A stretch of DNA of 64,000 bases from Paraburkholderia agricolaris (GCF_009455635.1 NZ_QPER01000001.1:3906001-3970000), one strand, 5' to 3'. Positions 26,092 to 35,526 are shown, numbered from the stretch's first letter. The notes: generated by a model not told the origin, from the letters alone. Made by a program: numbers and translations.

Positions 26092-27873
26092 GTGGACTTC
26101 AAAATGCATCCTGTCGATTTCGGCGGACATTTCGGTTGGCTTTACGAGCCAGTGTCACGGCCTGACAAAACCAGGCAATTAGGGATCGTGCTCTGCGGCC
26201 CCCTCGGCCATGAAGCTTTATGGCTGCATCAAACCATCCGCTCGCTCGCCGACCGTCTCGCGGACCAGGGATTTGCAGTACTAAGATTCGACTACGCCGG
26301 CACCGGCGACTCCGTTGATACCGGCAAGCTCGTCGAACCGGACAAATGGGTAGACGAAGCGATCGAAGCCGTGGATTTCCTCAGACGAACAACGGGCATC
26401 GAACGCGTCGCGCTTATCGGGGTCCGCTTTGGCGCGATGGTTGCCGCGCAGGCCGCGCGTGCAGCGCGCGTCGATACGGTGGCGCTCATCGCGCCAGTCG
26501 TGGTTGGGCGGCAGTTCGTGCGAGAAATGGATGTCCTGCAGCGCACGTGGCTCGACAAGACGGCCCGCCATGTGGCCAGCTATACAGAACCTGCCGACGC
26601 ATTCGATGTGCTGGGGCATCGCTTCAGCCGCGCCGCCATCGAAGCAATCGGCAAATACGATTTGCGCCGGGTCACGTCGATACCCGCGAGCAGCCTGTTG
26701 ATCGTTCACGCCGGCAGTCAGGGTCCCAGCTACGAGCTGGCGAACCTGTACAGCACGCTTGGCGCAAAGGTCGATTCCCTGCCGTTTCCCGAATATCCTG
26801 AGGCGATGCAGCCCTCATGGCTCGCCGTCTTGCCTCGGGCGGCATTGAGTTCGATCGAGACATGGTTCGTCCGCGAAGGAGCACGCTCACCCGCGCCGTT
26901 TCCGCCCGCTGCATTTGACGCAGTGGCGCCCTCAGCGCCTTCCCGGCGCGCAGTCGGTTTGCACGGCATTGTCGAGACACCGGTCGAGCTTGCCGATGGA
27001 CGTTTATTCGCCATGCTGTGCGAACCGGGCGGCCGTTCGGAACGCTCGCCGCTTGTCGTCATCGCCAACACTGCCGCAACGCATCATGTCGGCGACGGCC
27101 GGTTTAACGTCGAACTCGCCCGTTCGCTGGCACAAGCGGGAATCGCATCGCTGCGACTCGATGCAGACGGCATTGGTGACAGCCGCGGTGCGGGGACAGT
27201 TGCGAACCCGTCCTTGCTCAGTTACGACCAGCTCGCCGCCGATACGTCGCTGGCGGTCGACTGGGCCGTCGACAGGGGGCATCCGCGCGTCGCCGTCTTC
27301 GGGATCTGTTCAGGCGCCTATCTGGGGCTTCACGCAGCCACGAAAAACCCGGCCGTCGCCGCCCTCCTGCTGGTCAATCTCCAGGGTTTCGACTTTCCGG
27401 TTGGCTTCAGGATGTGTGACGCCGCAAAGATCGGCGCAGGTTCAACACGCGCCCATTTCCGCGCCATGCTTCGCGCGCAAAAATGGTCGCAGGTTCTGCG
27501 CGGTGAGGTTAGCTTGCGGCCGGTGTTGCGAACGCTGTCCCGCTATGCCATCGACACGGTCGTGAGTGCCGTCGCGTCATTGACCGGCGACGCGAACGGC
27601 AGCGCGGTGAACAAGGGCTCGCGCGCCCGGCGGCGCATGATGGATCTCGATGCGCGAGGCGTCCGGGTCCGGCTGCTCTTCAGTCCGCTGGATCACGGGT
27701 TGGACGAACTACGCCTGCACTTCGGCCGCGGCGGACGCCGGCTCAACAAGCTGGCGCATGCCAGCGCGATGGTGATTCCGAACATGGACCACGAGGTGTT
27801 GAATCCTGCGGCACGGCAGCGGGTTGCCGCGTTGTGCGAGACATTTTTCACCCAGGCGTTCGCGCCCAAATGA
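26092..27873 (+). CDS. protein with two alpha/beta hydrolase domains and non-canonical nucleophiles
   Basis: A cytoplasmic protein of about 593 residues made of two alpha/beta hydrolase units. In the first, the nucleophile elbow reads GVRFGAM (near base 26420), with Arg where Ser is expected, and I find no clear catalytic His. In the second it reads GICSGA (27301-27318), with Cys at the nucleophile position and candidates for Asp (SPLDHGLDEL) and His (NMDHEVLNP). Such units resemble hydrolases linked to exosortase/exopolysaccharide loci, but no exosortase is present. The start is uncertain: GTG 26092 has GAGAG upstream, and GTG 26059 and ATG 26104 are alternatives. Confidence 0.75.
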   Translation: MDFKMHPVDFGGHFGWLYEPVSRPDKTRQLGIVLCGPLGHEALWLHQTIRSLADRLADQGFAVLRFDYAGTGDSVDTGKLVEPDKWVDEAIEAVDFLRRTTGIERVALIGVRFGAMVAAQAARAARVDTVALIAPVVVGRQFVREMDVLQRTWLDKTARHVASYTEPADAFDVLGHRFSRAAIEAIGKYDLRRVTSIPASSLLIVHAGSQGPSYELANLYSTLGAKVDSLPFPEYPEAMQPSWLAVLPRAALSSIETWFVREGARSPAPFPPAAFDAVAPSAPSRRAVGLHGIVETPVELADGRLFAMLCEPGGRSERSPLVVIANTAATHHVGDGRFNVELARSLAQAGIASLRLDADGIGDSRGAGTVANPSLLSYDQLAADTSLAVDWAVDRGHPRVAVFGICSGAYLGLHAATKNPAVAALLLVNLQGFDFPVGFRMCDAAKIGAGSTRAHFRAMLRAQKWSQVLRGEVSLRPVLRTLSRYAIDTVVSAVASLTGDANGSAVNKGSRARRRMMDLDARGVRVRLLFSPLDHGLDELRLHFGRGGRRLNKLAHASAMVIPNMDHEVLNPAARQRVAALCETFFTQAFAPK

Positions 27874-28054
27874 GTGTGGCCGAGCGCACAAACGCATGTA
27901 GTTCGCCGCCCCGCGCGCATCGTCATCGACTATCTTTTTCAGGTGGACTCCCGGAGGTTGCACTCGCCTGCATCGGTAACGTGTGAGTGTCACAGCGTCC
28001 CCCTTCGTCAGACATTCGCAGAGACCACAGCCAGGGCTTGATTCAACAAATAAA

Positions 28055-28693
28055 ATGAACACGCGCCCCGATCCCATCGAGCACACGTCCATTCGAAAAC
28101 TGACTCGACGTGCTGTGCTGCGCGGTATGGCATCGGCCACGCTGGCCGCGCTGGCCGCGACGCCGCCCCGCCTATACGCGCAACATGTGGCGATGGGGGT
28201 CGTCAATCCGCCGGTTCAACTCGACGATGTCTGGTTAGTCGACCAGACCGGCAGGAAGCAACGGTTGAACGACTTGCTGAGTCAGCACGTGAGCGCGCTG
28301 CAGACGATCTATACCGGTTGCAGTTCGGTATGCCCGTTGCAAGGTGCGCTGTTCAATGCGGTCCAGGACCGGATACCAAATATCCGCGCAAATCATCCGG
28401 TTCAATTGCTGTCGATCGGAATCGATCCGCTGTCCGATTCGCCCCCGGCGTTGCACGAATGGCTGATGCGTTTTCAGGCGGGCCCTGCTTGGCACGCAGC
28501 AACGCCGACATTGGGCGATGTCGACCGGATACGCACGGCGCTCTCGGGTAGCCGCTTGCCACTCGGGAACCTCGCCGATCATGCAACGCAGATCTATTGC
28601 TTCGATGCGAGCGCAAAGCTGCGCTGGCGTAGTGCCGACCTTCCGCGTGCAGACGAAATCTGCGATGTGCTCAACGCGCTAGGACGAGTGTAG
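28055..28693 (+). CDS. SCO1/SenC/PrrC-family copper chaperone
   Basis: A 212-residue thioredoxin-fold protein. The N-terminus has a twin-arginine-like signal (LTRRAVLRGMASATLAALAA). The copper-binding CSSVCPLQ places Cys89 and Cys93, and the third ligand His lies in LADHATQIY, the DH motif of SCO proteins. It is exported and should deliver or reduce copper. It lies 25 nt upstream of a copper radical oxidase gene, suggesting it metallates that enzyme and not cytochrome oxidase, whose genes are absent here. The start at 28055 is chosen to place the signal at the N-terminus. Confidence 0.87.
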   Translation: MNTRPDPIEHTSIRKLTRRAVLRGMASATLAALAATPPRLYAQHVAMGVVNPPVQLDDVWLVDQTGRKQRLNDLLSQHVSALQTIYTGCSSVCPLQGALFNAVQDRIPNIRANHPVQLLSIGIDPLSDSPPALHEWLMRFQAGPAWHAATPTLGDVDRIRTALSGSRLPLGNLADHATQIYCFDASAKLRWRSADLPRADEICDVLNALGRV

Positions 28694-28718
28694 TCCGACG
28701 TTCAAGGATACCGAGGCC

Positions 28719-30677
28719 ATGGCACGCATTCTTTCCGCAAGAACCTTCGTCCGATCGCTCGACCAGTGCGTGAAGGCCCTGCTCCTGATCGCATTCGCGT
28801 CGACCTTCGCGACACTATCCGGACTCGCCCAGGCGCAAACGTCCGCTTCGGTCGCACTGACTGGTTCGAGCTTTTGTGCGGACGTCGACTCGCAGTCGCT
28901 AGCACCGGGCGCCGCGGTCATTACCTGGACCTGCAACGGCGGCACCAATCAGAGTTGGCTGCCGTCGTCTTCAGGAAGTCAATACACCCTGCTGAATCAG
29001 AACAGCAATCTGTGCATGGACGTGTCGGGCGCAAGCAAGGTCGCAGGCGCCCCGGTCATTCAGTGGACCTGCAATGGCGGCACGAACCAAAGCTTCACGC
29101 TGAAGGCGCAGGGCAGCGGCTACGCGATCGTCGCGGTGCACAGCGGCATGTGCCTCGCCGCGGCGAGCCAGACCAATCAGGGGTCCCAGGTCCTGCAGCA
29201 GGTGTGCAACGGCAGTGCGCTGCAAACCTGGCAGGTCAACGGCCTGCCTCTACCTGCTTTGCCTTCCAAGTGGACCGCGCCGATCACGCTGCCAATTATT
29301 CCTGTAGCGGCCGCCAATCTGCCTGACGGGACCGTGCTGGTCTGGTCAGCCGATAGCCCGTTGAATTTCACACCGGGTGAAGTCACGCCGGGCAACACCT
29401 ACACGGCGATTTTCAATCCCACCACGAATACCAGCAAAGAGGTGCTGGTTACCAACACCGGGCACGACATGTTCTGCCCGGGCATCGTCAATCTGCCGGA
29501 CGGCCGCATCTATGTGACAGGCGGCTCAAGCAGCGACTTGACCAGTTTCTACACGCCTTCAACCCATGCGTGGACTTCAGGCAACCCGATGAACATTCCG
29601 CGTGCCTACCAGGGCAGCGTCACGTTGAGCAACGGCGGTGTGTTCCTGGTGGGTGGCTCATGGAATGGCCCATTGGGCGGCAAGACCGGCGAAACGTGGA
29701 CGTCGGGTTCGGGATGGCAACTCAATAGCGCGATACTCGACGACTACATCCTCACGAACGACGCAGGCGGAATATTCCGCGCCGACAACCACGCGTGGTT
29801 GTTCGCGGTCTCCAATGGCCGTGTCTTCCACGCGGGGCCGAGCAAGGCAATGCACTGGTTCGATACGGCGGGCGCCGGCAGCGTGACCCAGGCCGGCAAT
29901 CGGGGCAACGACAACGATGCGATGAACGGCAACGCCGTCATGTACGATGTCGGCAAAATTCTCGCCGTCGGCGGTGCGCCAAGCTACGACTCCTCCCCCG
30001 CCACGTCGAACGCGACGCTCATCAATATCAGCAGCGGCACCGCGGTCACCACCACGATCCGCTCGATGAACTATCAGCGCGCCTTCAACAACAGCGTCGT
30101 GTTGCCGAACGGACAGGTCGTGGTGGTGGGTGGCCAAACCTTCGCCCAACCTTTCTCGGACGACACCGCGGTGTTGACACCGGAGTTGTGGGACCCGACC
30201 AAGCAAACCTTCTCGCCGCTGGCTCCACAGGCTGTACCGCGCGTGTATCACAGCGTTGCGCTGCTGCTGCCGGACGGCCGCGTGCTGAGCGGCGGTGGCG
30301 GACTCTGCGGCACCTGTTCGACCAACCACCCCAACGTCGAAATACTGACCCCGCCGTATCTGCTCAATGCGAATGGGTCCGCTGCAACCCGGCCGACCAT
30401 CAGCTCGGCGCCGACCGTGGCTCAACTCGGTACGTCGATCGCGGTGAGCGCCAGTAGCGGCGTAAAGGCATTCGCGCTGATGCGCCTGTCGTCCGTCACG
30501 CATTCGGTCAACAACGAGCAGCGGCGCGTGCCGGTAAGTTTCAAGGTAGGCACCGCAGGCGAATATCTGATAACCATCCCTTCCGATCCGAGTGTCGTGG
30601 TGCCAGGGTACTACATGCTCTTCGCGCTGAACGCGAACGGCGTGCCGAGCGTGTCGCGCACGCTGCAGATCCAGTGA
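28719..30677 (+). CDS. secreted galactose-oxidase-type copper radical oxidase with N-terminal ricin-type lectin domain
   Basis: A 652-residue exported protein: signal peptide, a beta-trefoil ricin-type domain with three repeats (NQSWLP, NQSFTL, LQTWQV), then a kelch propeller and a C-terminal DUF1929 immunoglobulin-like domain. All copper-radical residues can be placed: Cys253 (HDMFCPGIV) and Tyr297 (RAYQGSV) for the thioether cofactor, then Tyr510-His511 (RVYHS) and His595 (VTHSV). The Cys-Tyr spacing of 44 equals that of Fusarium galactose oxidase. It should oxidise a primary alcohol or aldehyde to give H2O2. Its operon partners are the SCO chaperone and a cytochrome; the target may be the polysaccharide made nearby. 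Confidence 0.92.
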   Translation: MARILSARTFVRSLDQCVKALLLIAFASTFATLSGLAQAQTSASVALTGSSFCADVDSQSLAPGAAVITWTCNGGTNQSWLPSSSGSQYTLLNQNSNLCMDVSGASKVAGAPVIQWTCNGGTNQSFTLKAQGSGYAIVAVHSGMCLAAASQTNQGSQVLQQVCNGSALQTWQVNGLPLPALPSKWTAPITLPIIPVAAANLPDGTVLVWSADSPLNFTPGEVTPGNTYTAIFNPTTNTSKEVLVTNTGHDMFCPGIVNLPDGRIYVTGGSSSDLTSFYTPSTHAWTSGNPMNIPRAYQGSVTLSNGGVFLVGGSWNGPLGGKTGETWTSGSGWQLNSAILDDYILTNDAGGIFRADNHAWLFAVSNGRVFHAGPSKAMHWFDTAGAGSVTQAGNRGNDNDAMNGNAVMYDVGKILAVGGAPSYDSSPATSNATLINISSGTAVTTTIRSMNYQRAFNNSVVLPNGQVVVVGGQTFAQPFSDDTAVLTPELWDPTKQTFSPLAPQAVPRVYHSVALLLPDGRVLSGGGGLCGTCSTNHPNVEILTPPYLLNANGSAATRPTISSAPTVAQLGTSIAVSASSGVKAFALMRLSSVTHSVNNEQRRVPVSFKVGTAGEYLITIPSDPSVVVPGYYMLFALNANGVPSVSRTLQIQ

Positions 30678-31132
30678 TGGCATCGCCGTCCCAACGCCCG
30701 GCGGCACACGTATTGATCGGCCTCGTGCTGGCCGCGGTGGCATTGCTGGTCAATGCAGTCCATGCCGCCGACGCCGCCGGGCAGTGCGAGGCCGCCGATC
30801 TGGGATGCGCGATCTTCAATGGGCAGCATGCGCTCGCGGCGCAACTGCGCGGCGACGATCGCACGCTGCCCGCCTCTACAACCCGATGCATCAACTGCCA
30901 TACCCAAACCGATCCGGCGGGAGCCTTCGCACCGCCTTTGACGCGCGACTATCTGCTCGACGCGGTAAACCGCCGCGGGGGGCCGCCCAGTCACTACGAC
31001 CTGGCGAGCTTCTGCCGCGTGCTCAAGGAGGGTGTCGATCCGGCCGGCGTCGTGCTGCGCAAGTCGATGCCTCACTACCAGATCTCCGATGCCGAGTGCA
31101 CAGCGCTCTGGCGTTTCATCACAAATCGTTAG
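30677..31132 (+). CDS. exported mono-haem c-type cytochrome
   Basis: A protein of about 151 residues with an N-terminal hydrophobic signal (VLIGLVLAAVALLVNAVHAA), a single haem-attachment site CINCH (residues 71-75) and a likely axial Met in KSMPHYQIS. Two further Cys (GQCEAADLGCAIF) near the mature N-terminus could form a disulphide. The start overlaps the oxidase stop (TGATG), so translation is coupled. It may accept electrons in the periplasm from the oxidase or its product. That would be unusual, since galactose oxidase uses O2 directly. Confidence 0.85.
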   Translation: MASPSQRPAAHVLIGLVLAAVALLVNAVHAADAAGQCEAADLGCAIFNGQHALAAQLRGDDRTLPASTTRCINCHTQTDPAGAFAPPLTRDYLLDAVNRRGGPPSHYDLASFCRVLKEGVDPAGVVLRKSMPHYQISDAECTALWRFITNR

Positions 31133-31400
31133 GTAGCCTATGAACCGGAAAACCAGGTATTTCCCCTGGCCCTCTGCACCATTTCCCGGCGCTTCAGTTC
31201 GGGATGTCGTGATTCGACTGCAGGATGGCGTTTTCACGCGCTATGCGAAGCACTCCGAAGACAATGCGCGGTGTTACGCTGAAGCAAGAAGCCTTCGCGG
31301 CAGTGAGCCGCCGTTCAGCGGCAAAATCAGCAGCCACGAGAACATACCGCGAAGCGCCATTGCCGGCGAACGGCGAAACATCGCTGCGGGAGCGACTGCG

Positions 31401-32006
31401 ATGGAATTCAAAACATATATAGCGTTAATAACCTGGGTGTTTAGCAGTGCTGCTTTCGCATGGCAGCCACTCACCTATCCAATCCGAAGCCAAAGCGCCT
31501 ACCAGCGCAGCGTCGACACGGCGATGTGTTATGCCCAGGCGAACAGAGAGTCCAAGGTCAACATCGTCCACGAATCGCAACTGCCACCGCGCCAACCTGT
31601 TGCGACCAGGACTTCATCGACCGGCGCGCCGTCGCGCCCCCCGCTTCCTCCCAGCTCCTTCTCGGCAGGTCCGTTTGGCGCCAGCATGCCGGCTGCCGCC
31701 GCGCCGGCCGCAAGCGGAGCCGCTGCAACCACAGCAAACAACGCAGCAGCGATGAAGCCCGCGAGCGCACCCGCGGCATCGGCTGCGGCAACCACCGCGG
31801 CATCGGCAGCAGCAACCACCGCGGCGGCTTCGGCGGCGGTCGCAGGCAACGGCGCTTCGGAAACTTTAGCAGGCGGCGCATCGGAGAGCGCGGCAGCGTC
31901 CGGCGTGAAGCTGCCGCCCCTGCCCGCGCCCGAGCCGCCGATGACCCGGTATTGGGCCGTGTATGGCGCGTGCATGCAGGCGCGGGGGTATGTGGTCACA
32001 CAGTAA
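31401..32006 (+). CDS. exported Ala/Thr/Pro-rich protein with 8-residue repeats
   Basis: A 201-residue protein with a signal peptide (MEFKTYIALITWVFSSAAFAW), a conserved-looking start and end (SVDTAMCYAQANRES; YWAVYGACMQARGYVVTQ) and a long low-complexity middle. The ATG at 31401 has GGGAG upstream; an earlier ATG at 31140 lacks the signal at its start. One Cys at each end could pair, which would make a small globular unit with an unstructured loop. I do not recognise it. It follows the copper oxidase genes by about 270 nt. Confidence 0.65.
   Translation: MEFKTYIALITWVFSSAAFAWQPLTYPIRSQSAYQRSVDTAMCYAQANRESKVNIVHESQLPPRQPVATRTSSTGAPSRPPLPPSSFSAGPFGASMPAAAAPAASGAAATTANNAAAMKPASAPAASAAATTAASAAATTAAASAAVAGNGASETLAGGASESAAASGVKLPPLPAPEPPMTRYWAVYGACMQARGYVVTQ
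31767..31838 (+). repeat. three degenerate 24-bp tandem repeats inside a coding region
   Basis: Three consecutive 24-bp units (31767-31790, 31791-31814, 31815-31838) encode APAASAAA, TTAASAAA and TTAAASAA. The unit length is a multiple of three, so copy-number change would keep the frame and alter the linker length. Confidence 0.7.
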
Positions 32007-32088
32007 TCCCGCGAGTCCGCTTGCAGGCCTCGTTGCCGTACGGTGTACTTTTTGATTCCGGCGCCAGCATTTGACGCCCGTTTTCGAC

Positions 32089-33123
32089 ATGGCAATGCTT
32101 AGCGACATTACCTCCGATGAGCACGATTTCCCCCAATGCAGGCACTGCGGTGCGCTGCTAGCCGACCGCTTTACGCCCTGTCCTTCGTGCAATGCGCGTC
32201 CGCTCGATCCGCTGGGCAGGCGCTCCGCGCCGCCGGCGCCCCTTAAAATGCCGCTGACTGACAGCGACGCGCTGTTCGGGCCGCAGTTGCCGGTACGCAA
32301 GATCTGGCGGCCGTCCTCGCGCGCACTCGTCAATCCGTACGATGTCGCCGAAGAGCCGCAAGTTGCCGTACCGGTCGCCCAGAAACTGCGCCGCCCGCTT
32401 GTGATGGGCGCGTCATTGATGGTAGTGACATCCGCTGTGTATCTGGGTTTCATTCACACGAACGACGGGGAAATCAGCCCCCCAATCGCGGTATCCGGCA
32501 AAGTGACGGCCCAGAACGGCAAGCCGCCGGTCGGGGCGGTTGTTCTCGCCCAACGGTCCGCGCCGGTGTTCGCCGCGCAACAGCCGGCGTCGGCCGCACT
32601 CGCGCCGCGCGCCGCGCCGGTACGTTCCCCACCTATCGCGCAGCCGGCTACAGCAGCACCGGCTACACGTCGTGTCGTGGCAGTCGCCTCGTCGGCTGCG
32701 AAGCACAATCCCGGCAGCCCGCCGGACAAGCCTCGCGTGGATGTCTCGAGGCAGCTCAGAGCCGCCCGCGCCAATCTGCAGCAAAACAATCTTGCCGGTA
32801 CCAAGGCGAGGCTCGCGGCGGCTATTGCCGCACAGCCGGACAACCGCGACGCGCTGAGCATTCGCACCACGCTCGTCGAACGTGAGCAGCAACGCGACGC
32901 GCTACTGAGCCTGGCGCGCGGCTGCGGCTATATCGCGCGATGGGGATGCGCCTGGCACAACGCCGCGAATGCGCTGCTGCTCGATTCGAGCAGCAAGGAA
33001 GCACAGAATCTCGCCTCGCTCGCCATGCGCGAGTCTGAACTCGCAAGCGCAATGCCGCCGCCGGCCCCCGCGCCAGAGACGCCGGCCCCCGAAGACCGCA
33101 CCCCTATCATCAGCCATCATTGA
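32089..33123 (+). CDS. zinc-ribbon single-pass membrane protein with C-terminal helical repeat region
   Basis: A protein of about 344 residues. The N-terminus has a zinc-ribbon (CRHCGALL... CPSCNARPLD, two CxxC pairs). One membrane span (LVMGASLMVVTSAVYLGFIH) follows, then a Pro/Ala-rich linker and a helical, TPR-like C-terminal part (NLQQNNLAGTKARLAAAI; GCAWHNAANALLLDSSSKEA). The topology suggests a cytoplasmic ribbon and a periplasmic repeat domain. I do not recognise the family. It ends 67 nt before a convergent glycosyltransferase gene at the edge of the polysaccharide locus. Confidence 0.65.
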   Translation: MAMLSDITSDEHDFPQCRHCGALLADRFTPCPSCNARPLDPLGRRSAPPAPLKMPLTDSDALFGPQLPVRKIWRPSSRALVNPYDVAEEPQVAVPVAQKLRRPLVMGASLMVVTSAVYLGFIHTNDGEISPPIAVSGKVTAQNGKPPVGAVVLAQRSAPVFAAQQPASAALAPRAAPVRSPPIAQPATAAPATRRVVAVASSAAKHNPGSPPDKPRVDVSRQLRAARANLQQNNLAGTKARLAAAIAAQPDNRDALSIRTTLVEREQQRDALLSLARGCGYIARWGCAWHNAANALLLDSSSKEAQNLASLAMRESELASAMPPPAPAPETPAPEDRTPIISHH

Positions 33124-33190
33124 CAGTGATGTGTCACGGTGGCCATCGCGTGCCACGCGCGCGACGCGGGCTTTAGAGCTTTCGAGCCCG

Positions 33191-34276
33191 CTAACGAACC
33201 GACACCGCCAGATGATGCCGGCTGACCTGCTGCGCGATCGCCCGATAGCGGGCGGCGGTGTCCCTGAGCGTCAACCCGATAAGCGAGCGTTGCGCTCGCG
33301 CCTGCCCTAACGCCGCGACAACGGCATCCGCATAGCACGGCACATTGTTCGTATCGACCAGTTGCACGCCGGCAAATCCGCTCGCAAACGCAAACGACGG
33401 AATCTTGCTGGCGACGATCGGGATCCCCGAGGCCAGCGCTTCGAGAAACGCCACACTATGCCCCTCGGAACGCGAGGGCATGACGAACACATTCGACTCC
33501 GACAGCACGCTCGCCACGTCGGTACGCGGCCCGGCCACCACGACGCGGTCGGCGAGCCCCAACTCCCGCACCAGTTGAATAACCGCGCGCTGATACTCCG
33601 GATCTTCGACCACGCCGTACAGCACAAGGCGCGCGTCGGTCACCCGCTCGACCACCTGACCAAAAGCGCGCACCGTCAGAAGCTGATTTTTCACCGATGC
33701 ATAGCGCCCGACCTGCACGACCTGAGGCGCCCGGCCGCTGCGCCCGGCGCCGTCGGTGAACGCGAAGCGGCCGAGGTCGACCCCGTTGGGCACCACGGTC
33801 ATCGACGGATGCGGCCCGATGGCCTGCACGTAGTCGGTTACGCCTTGCTGGGACACACCGATCACCACGCGCGCGCGTCCCGACAGAATGTGCTCGACGC
33901 GCCGGAACAGCGGCCGCTCGAAGTCGTTGGTTGCCGAATGCATGACGTAGACGACCGGCACACGCAGCGGCAACGCACGCGCATAAAACGACGGAATCGT
34001 GGCATGCGCGAAAATCACGTCGGGGCGAAAACGCCGCACCGCGAGAAACAGCGTCCATAGCTTACCGGCGATGCGGTTGCGCTGCGGCGGAAACCAGCAT
34101 TGCACGCCGTGCTCCTGCAACTCTTCCTGCAAAGGCACGAATTCGACATGCGCGGGCAATAGCGAAGCCATGCAGACCGCCATACCCTCGGCGCTCTGAT
34201 CGATCGCGAGATCCTTCGCGAGAACTTCGGCGCCGGACAGACGCGGCGCGAGAACCAGATGTAAAACGCGCATCAT
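33191..34276 (-). CDS. family 4 glycosyltransferase
   Basis: A 361-residue GT-B enzyme starting RVLHLVLAPRLSGAEVLAKD. The donor-site region VFVMPSRSEGHSVAFLEALA carries the EX7E-type glutamates of GT4. The start at 34276 overlaps the flippase stop (ATGA), so the two are coupled. The C-terminal half is strikingly similar to the partial gene at 63576-64000 (ALASGIP and FASGFAGV are shared), indicating a paralogue. It should add one sugar of the repeat unit on the cytoplasmic face; the sugar is unknown. Confidence 0.9.
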   Translation of the reverse strand: MMRVLHLVLAPRLSGAEVLAKDLAIDQSAEGMAVCMASLLPAHVEFVPLQEELQEHGVQCWFPPQRNRIAGKLWTLFLAVRRFRPDVIFAHATIPSFYARALPLRVPVVYVMHSATNDFERPLFRRVEHILSGRARVVIGVSQQGVTDYVQAIGPHPSMTVVPNGVDLGRFAFTDGAGRSGRAPQVVQVGRYASVKNQLLTVRAFGQVVERVTDARLVLYGVVEDPEYQRAVIQLVRELGLADRVVVAGPRTDVASVLSESNVFVMPSRSEGHSVAFLEALASGIPIVASKIPSFAFASGFAGVQLVDTNNVPCYADAVVAALGQARAQRSLIGLTLRDTAARYRAIAQQVSRHHLAVSVR

Positions 34277-35526
34277 GGCGTCCTTGCAGTGAGCGTCCTG
34301 AACAGCATCCATGCCGCGGCACAGCCCAGGCCCACGGTCATGGACCAGGCGATGCCCGTCACGCCCCACCAATGAACCGCCGGCGGCACGCTGACCAGCA
34401 GCACGACCACCTGAATCAGCGACGCATGCACCGTCGCCTTCGCGTCGCCTACCGCGCGCAGATACGCAACCAGCACGGCGATCAACGCGCCGATCGCCAT
34501 ATTGATCACCAGAATTCTGAACAGCGGCACCGCAGGCAGCCAGGCTGCGCCGAGGATCAGCGAGAAGAGCGGTTCAGCGACCAGCCTCAGCACCTCGACG
34601 AAGACCGCCAGCCCGATCGCGATCAGGAACAGATAGACCTTGATGAGCCGGGCGGCCGACTGTGGACTGCGGCGATGATGTGCCGAAAAAGTGGGGAAAA
34701 GGTATTGCGACATGGCGATCGCGGCGTCGGCGAGCAGCATCTGCGCAAGCCGCGACGACATCTGGTAGCTGCCGAGTTGTGCCGGACCGAGCAGTTTGCC
34801 GACCACCACCTTGTCGAACTGGTTCAGCAGCAGATTGACCACACTGCTGGCCCAGATCCAGCGGCTGAAGCCCACGTAATGACCGATGCCGGACCATACC
34901 GCGCGGATCGGCGGGCGCGGTTTCATGGTCGACCAGGTCAGGATGCTTTTCAGGCTTTCGCCGGCCACCAGCCCGATCAGCACCGAAATCGCACCGGCGC
35001 CGAAATAGGCAAGCGCCAACCCGACCGAACAGTCGACAAACGACGCCGCAATCTCGACACCGGCAATATGCTGGAAACGCCGCTCGCGCTGCACCACGTA
35101 GTACGTGGGCGACGCCAGACCGCGCAACAGCGGCAGCAGCGCGGCCAGCTGGATCAGCACCAGCGAACCGTTCAGATGAAACTGACTGCTCAGCAATGGC
35201 GCGAGCGCCACCAGCAGCAATGAGATGAGCACGCCGCGCGCGGTCAGCGTGGTCCACACCGCGCCGAGTTGCGAACGCGTCGGCGGATGCTCGCCTTGAA
35301 TGACCGCTTGCGCAAGACCGGTGTCCGAAAGCGCCTCGGCAATCGCCACCGCGAGCAAGGCCACGCTCACGCTGCCGATCGCCGCCGGCCCGAGCATCCG
35401 GCCAATTGCAAGAAACTTGATTGCCACGAGTCCACGCACGGCAAACTGCTGCAACAACACCCACGTTGCCGCGCTCGCGCCGAAGCTGGCCGCTATCGAG
35501 AGCGCCGGAAGCCTGATCGCCCGCAA
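34273..35526 (-). CDS. wzx: Wzx-type oligosaccharide flippase
   Basis: A 417-residue protein of the polysaccharide transporter/MOP superfamily with about twelve membrane helices. Typical segments are VAIKFLAIGRMLGPAAIGSV, RERRFQHIAGVEI (an amphipathic loop) and LNQFDKVVVGKLLGPAQLG. It should flip the undecaprenyl-linked repeat unit across the inner membrane. It is followed, with overlap, by a GT4 gene. It is the only Wzx-like gene in the window, which supports a Wzx/Wzy-dependent route together with the polymerase at 38572-40065. Confidence 0.88.
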   Translation of the reverse strand: MRAIRLPALSIAASFGASAATWVLLQQFAVRGLVAIKFLAIGRMLGPAAIGSVSVALLAVAIAEALSDTGLAQAVIQGEHPPTRSQLGAVWTTLTARGVLISLLLVALAPLLSSQFHLNGSLVLIQLAALLPLLRGLASPTYYVVQRERRFQHIAGVEIAASFVDCSVGLALAYFGAGAISVLIGLVAGESLKSILTWSTMKPRPPIRAVWSGIGHYVGFSRWIWASSVVNLLLNQFDKVVVGKLLGPAQLGSYQMSSRLAQMLLADAAIAMSQYLFPTFSAHHRRSPQSAARLIKVYLFLIAIGLAVFVEVLRLVAEPLFSLILGAAWLPAVPLFRILVINMAIGALIAVLVAYLRAVGDAKATVHASLIQVVVLLVSVPPAVHWWGVTGIAWSMTVGLGCAAAWMLFRTLTARTP

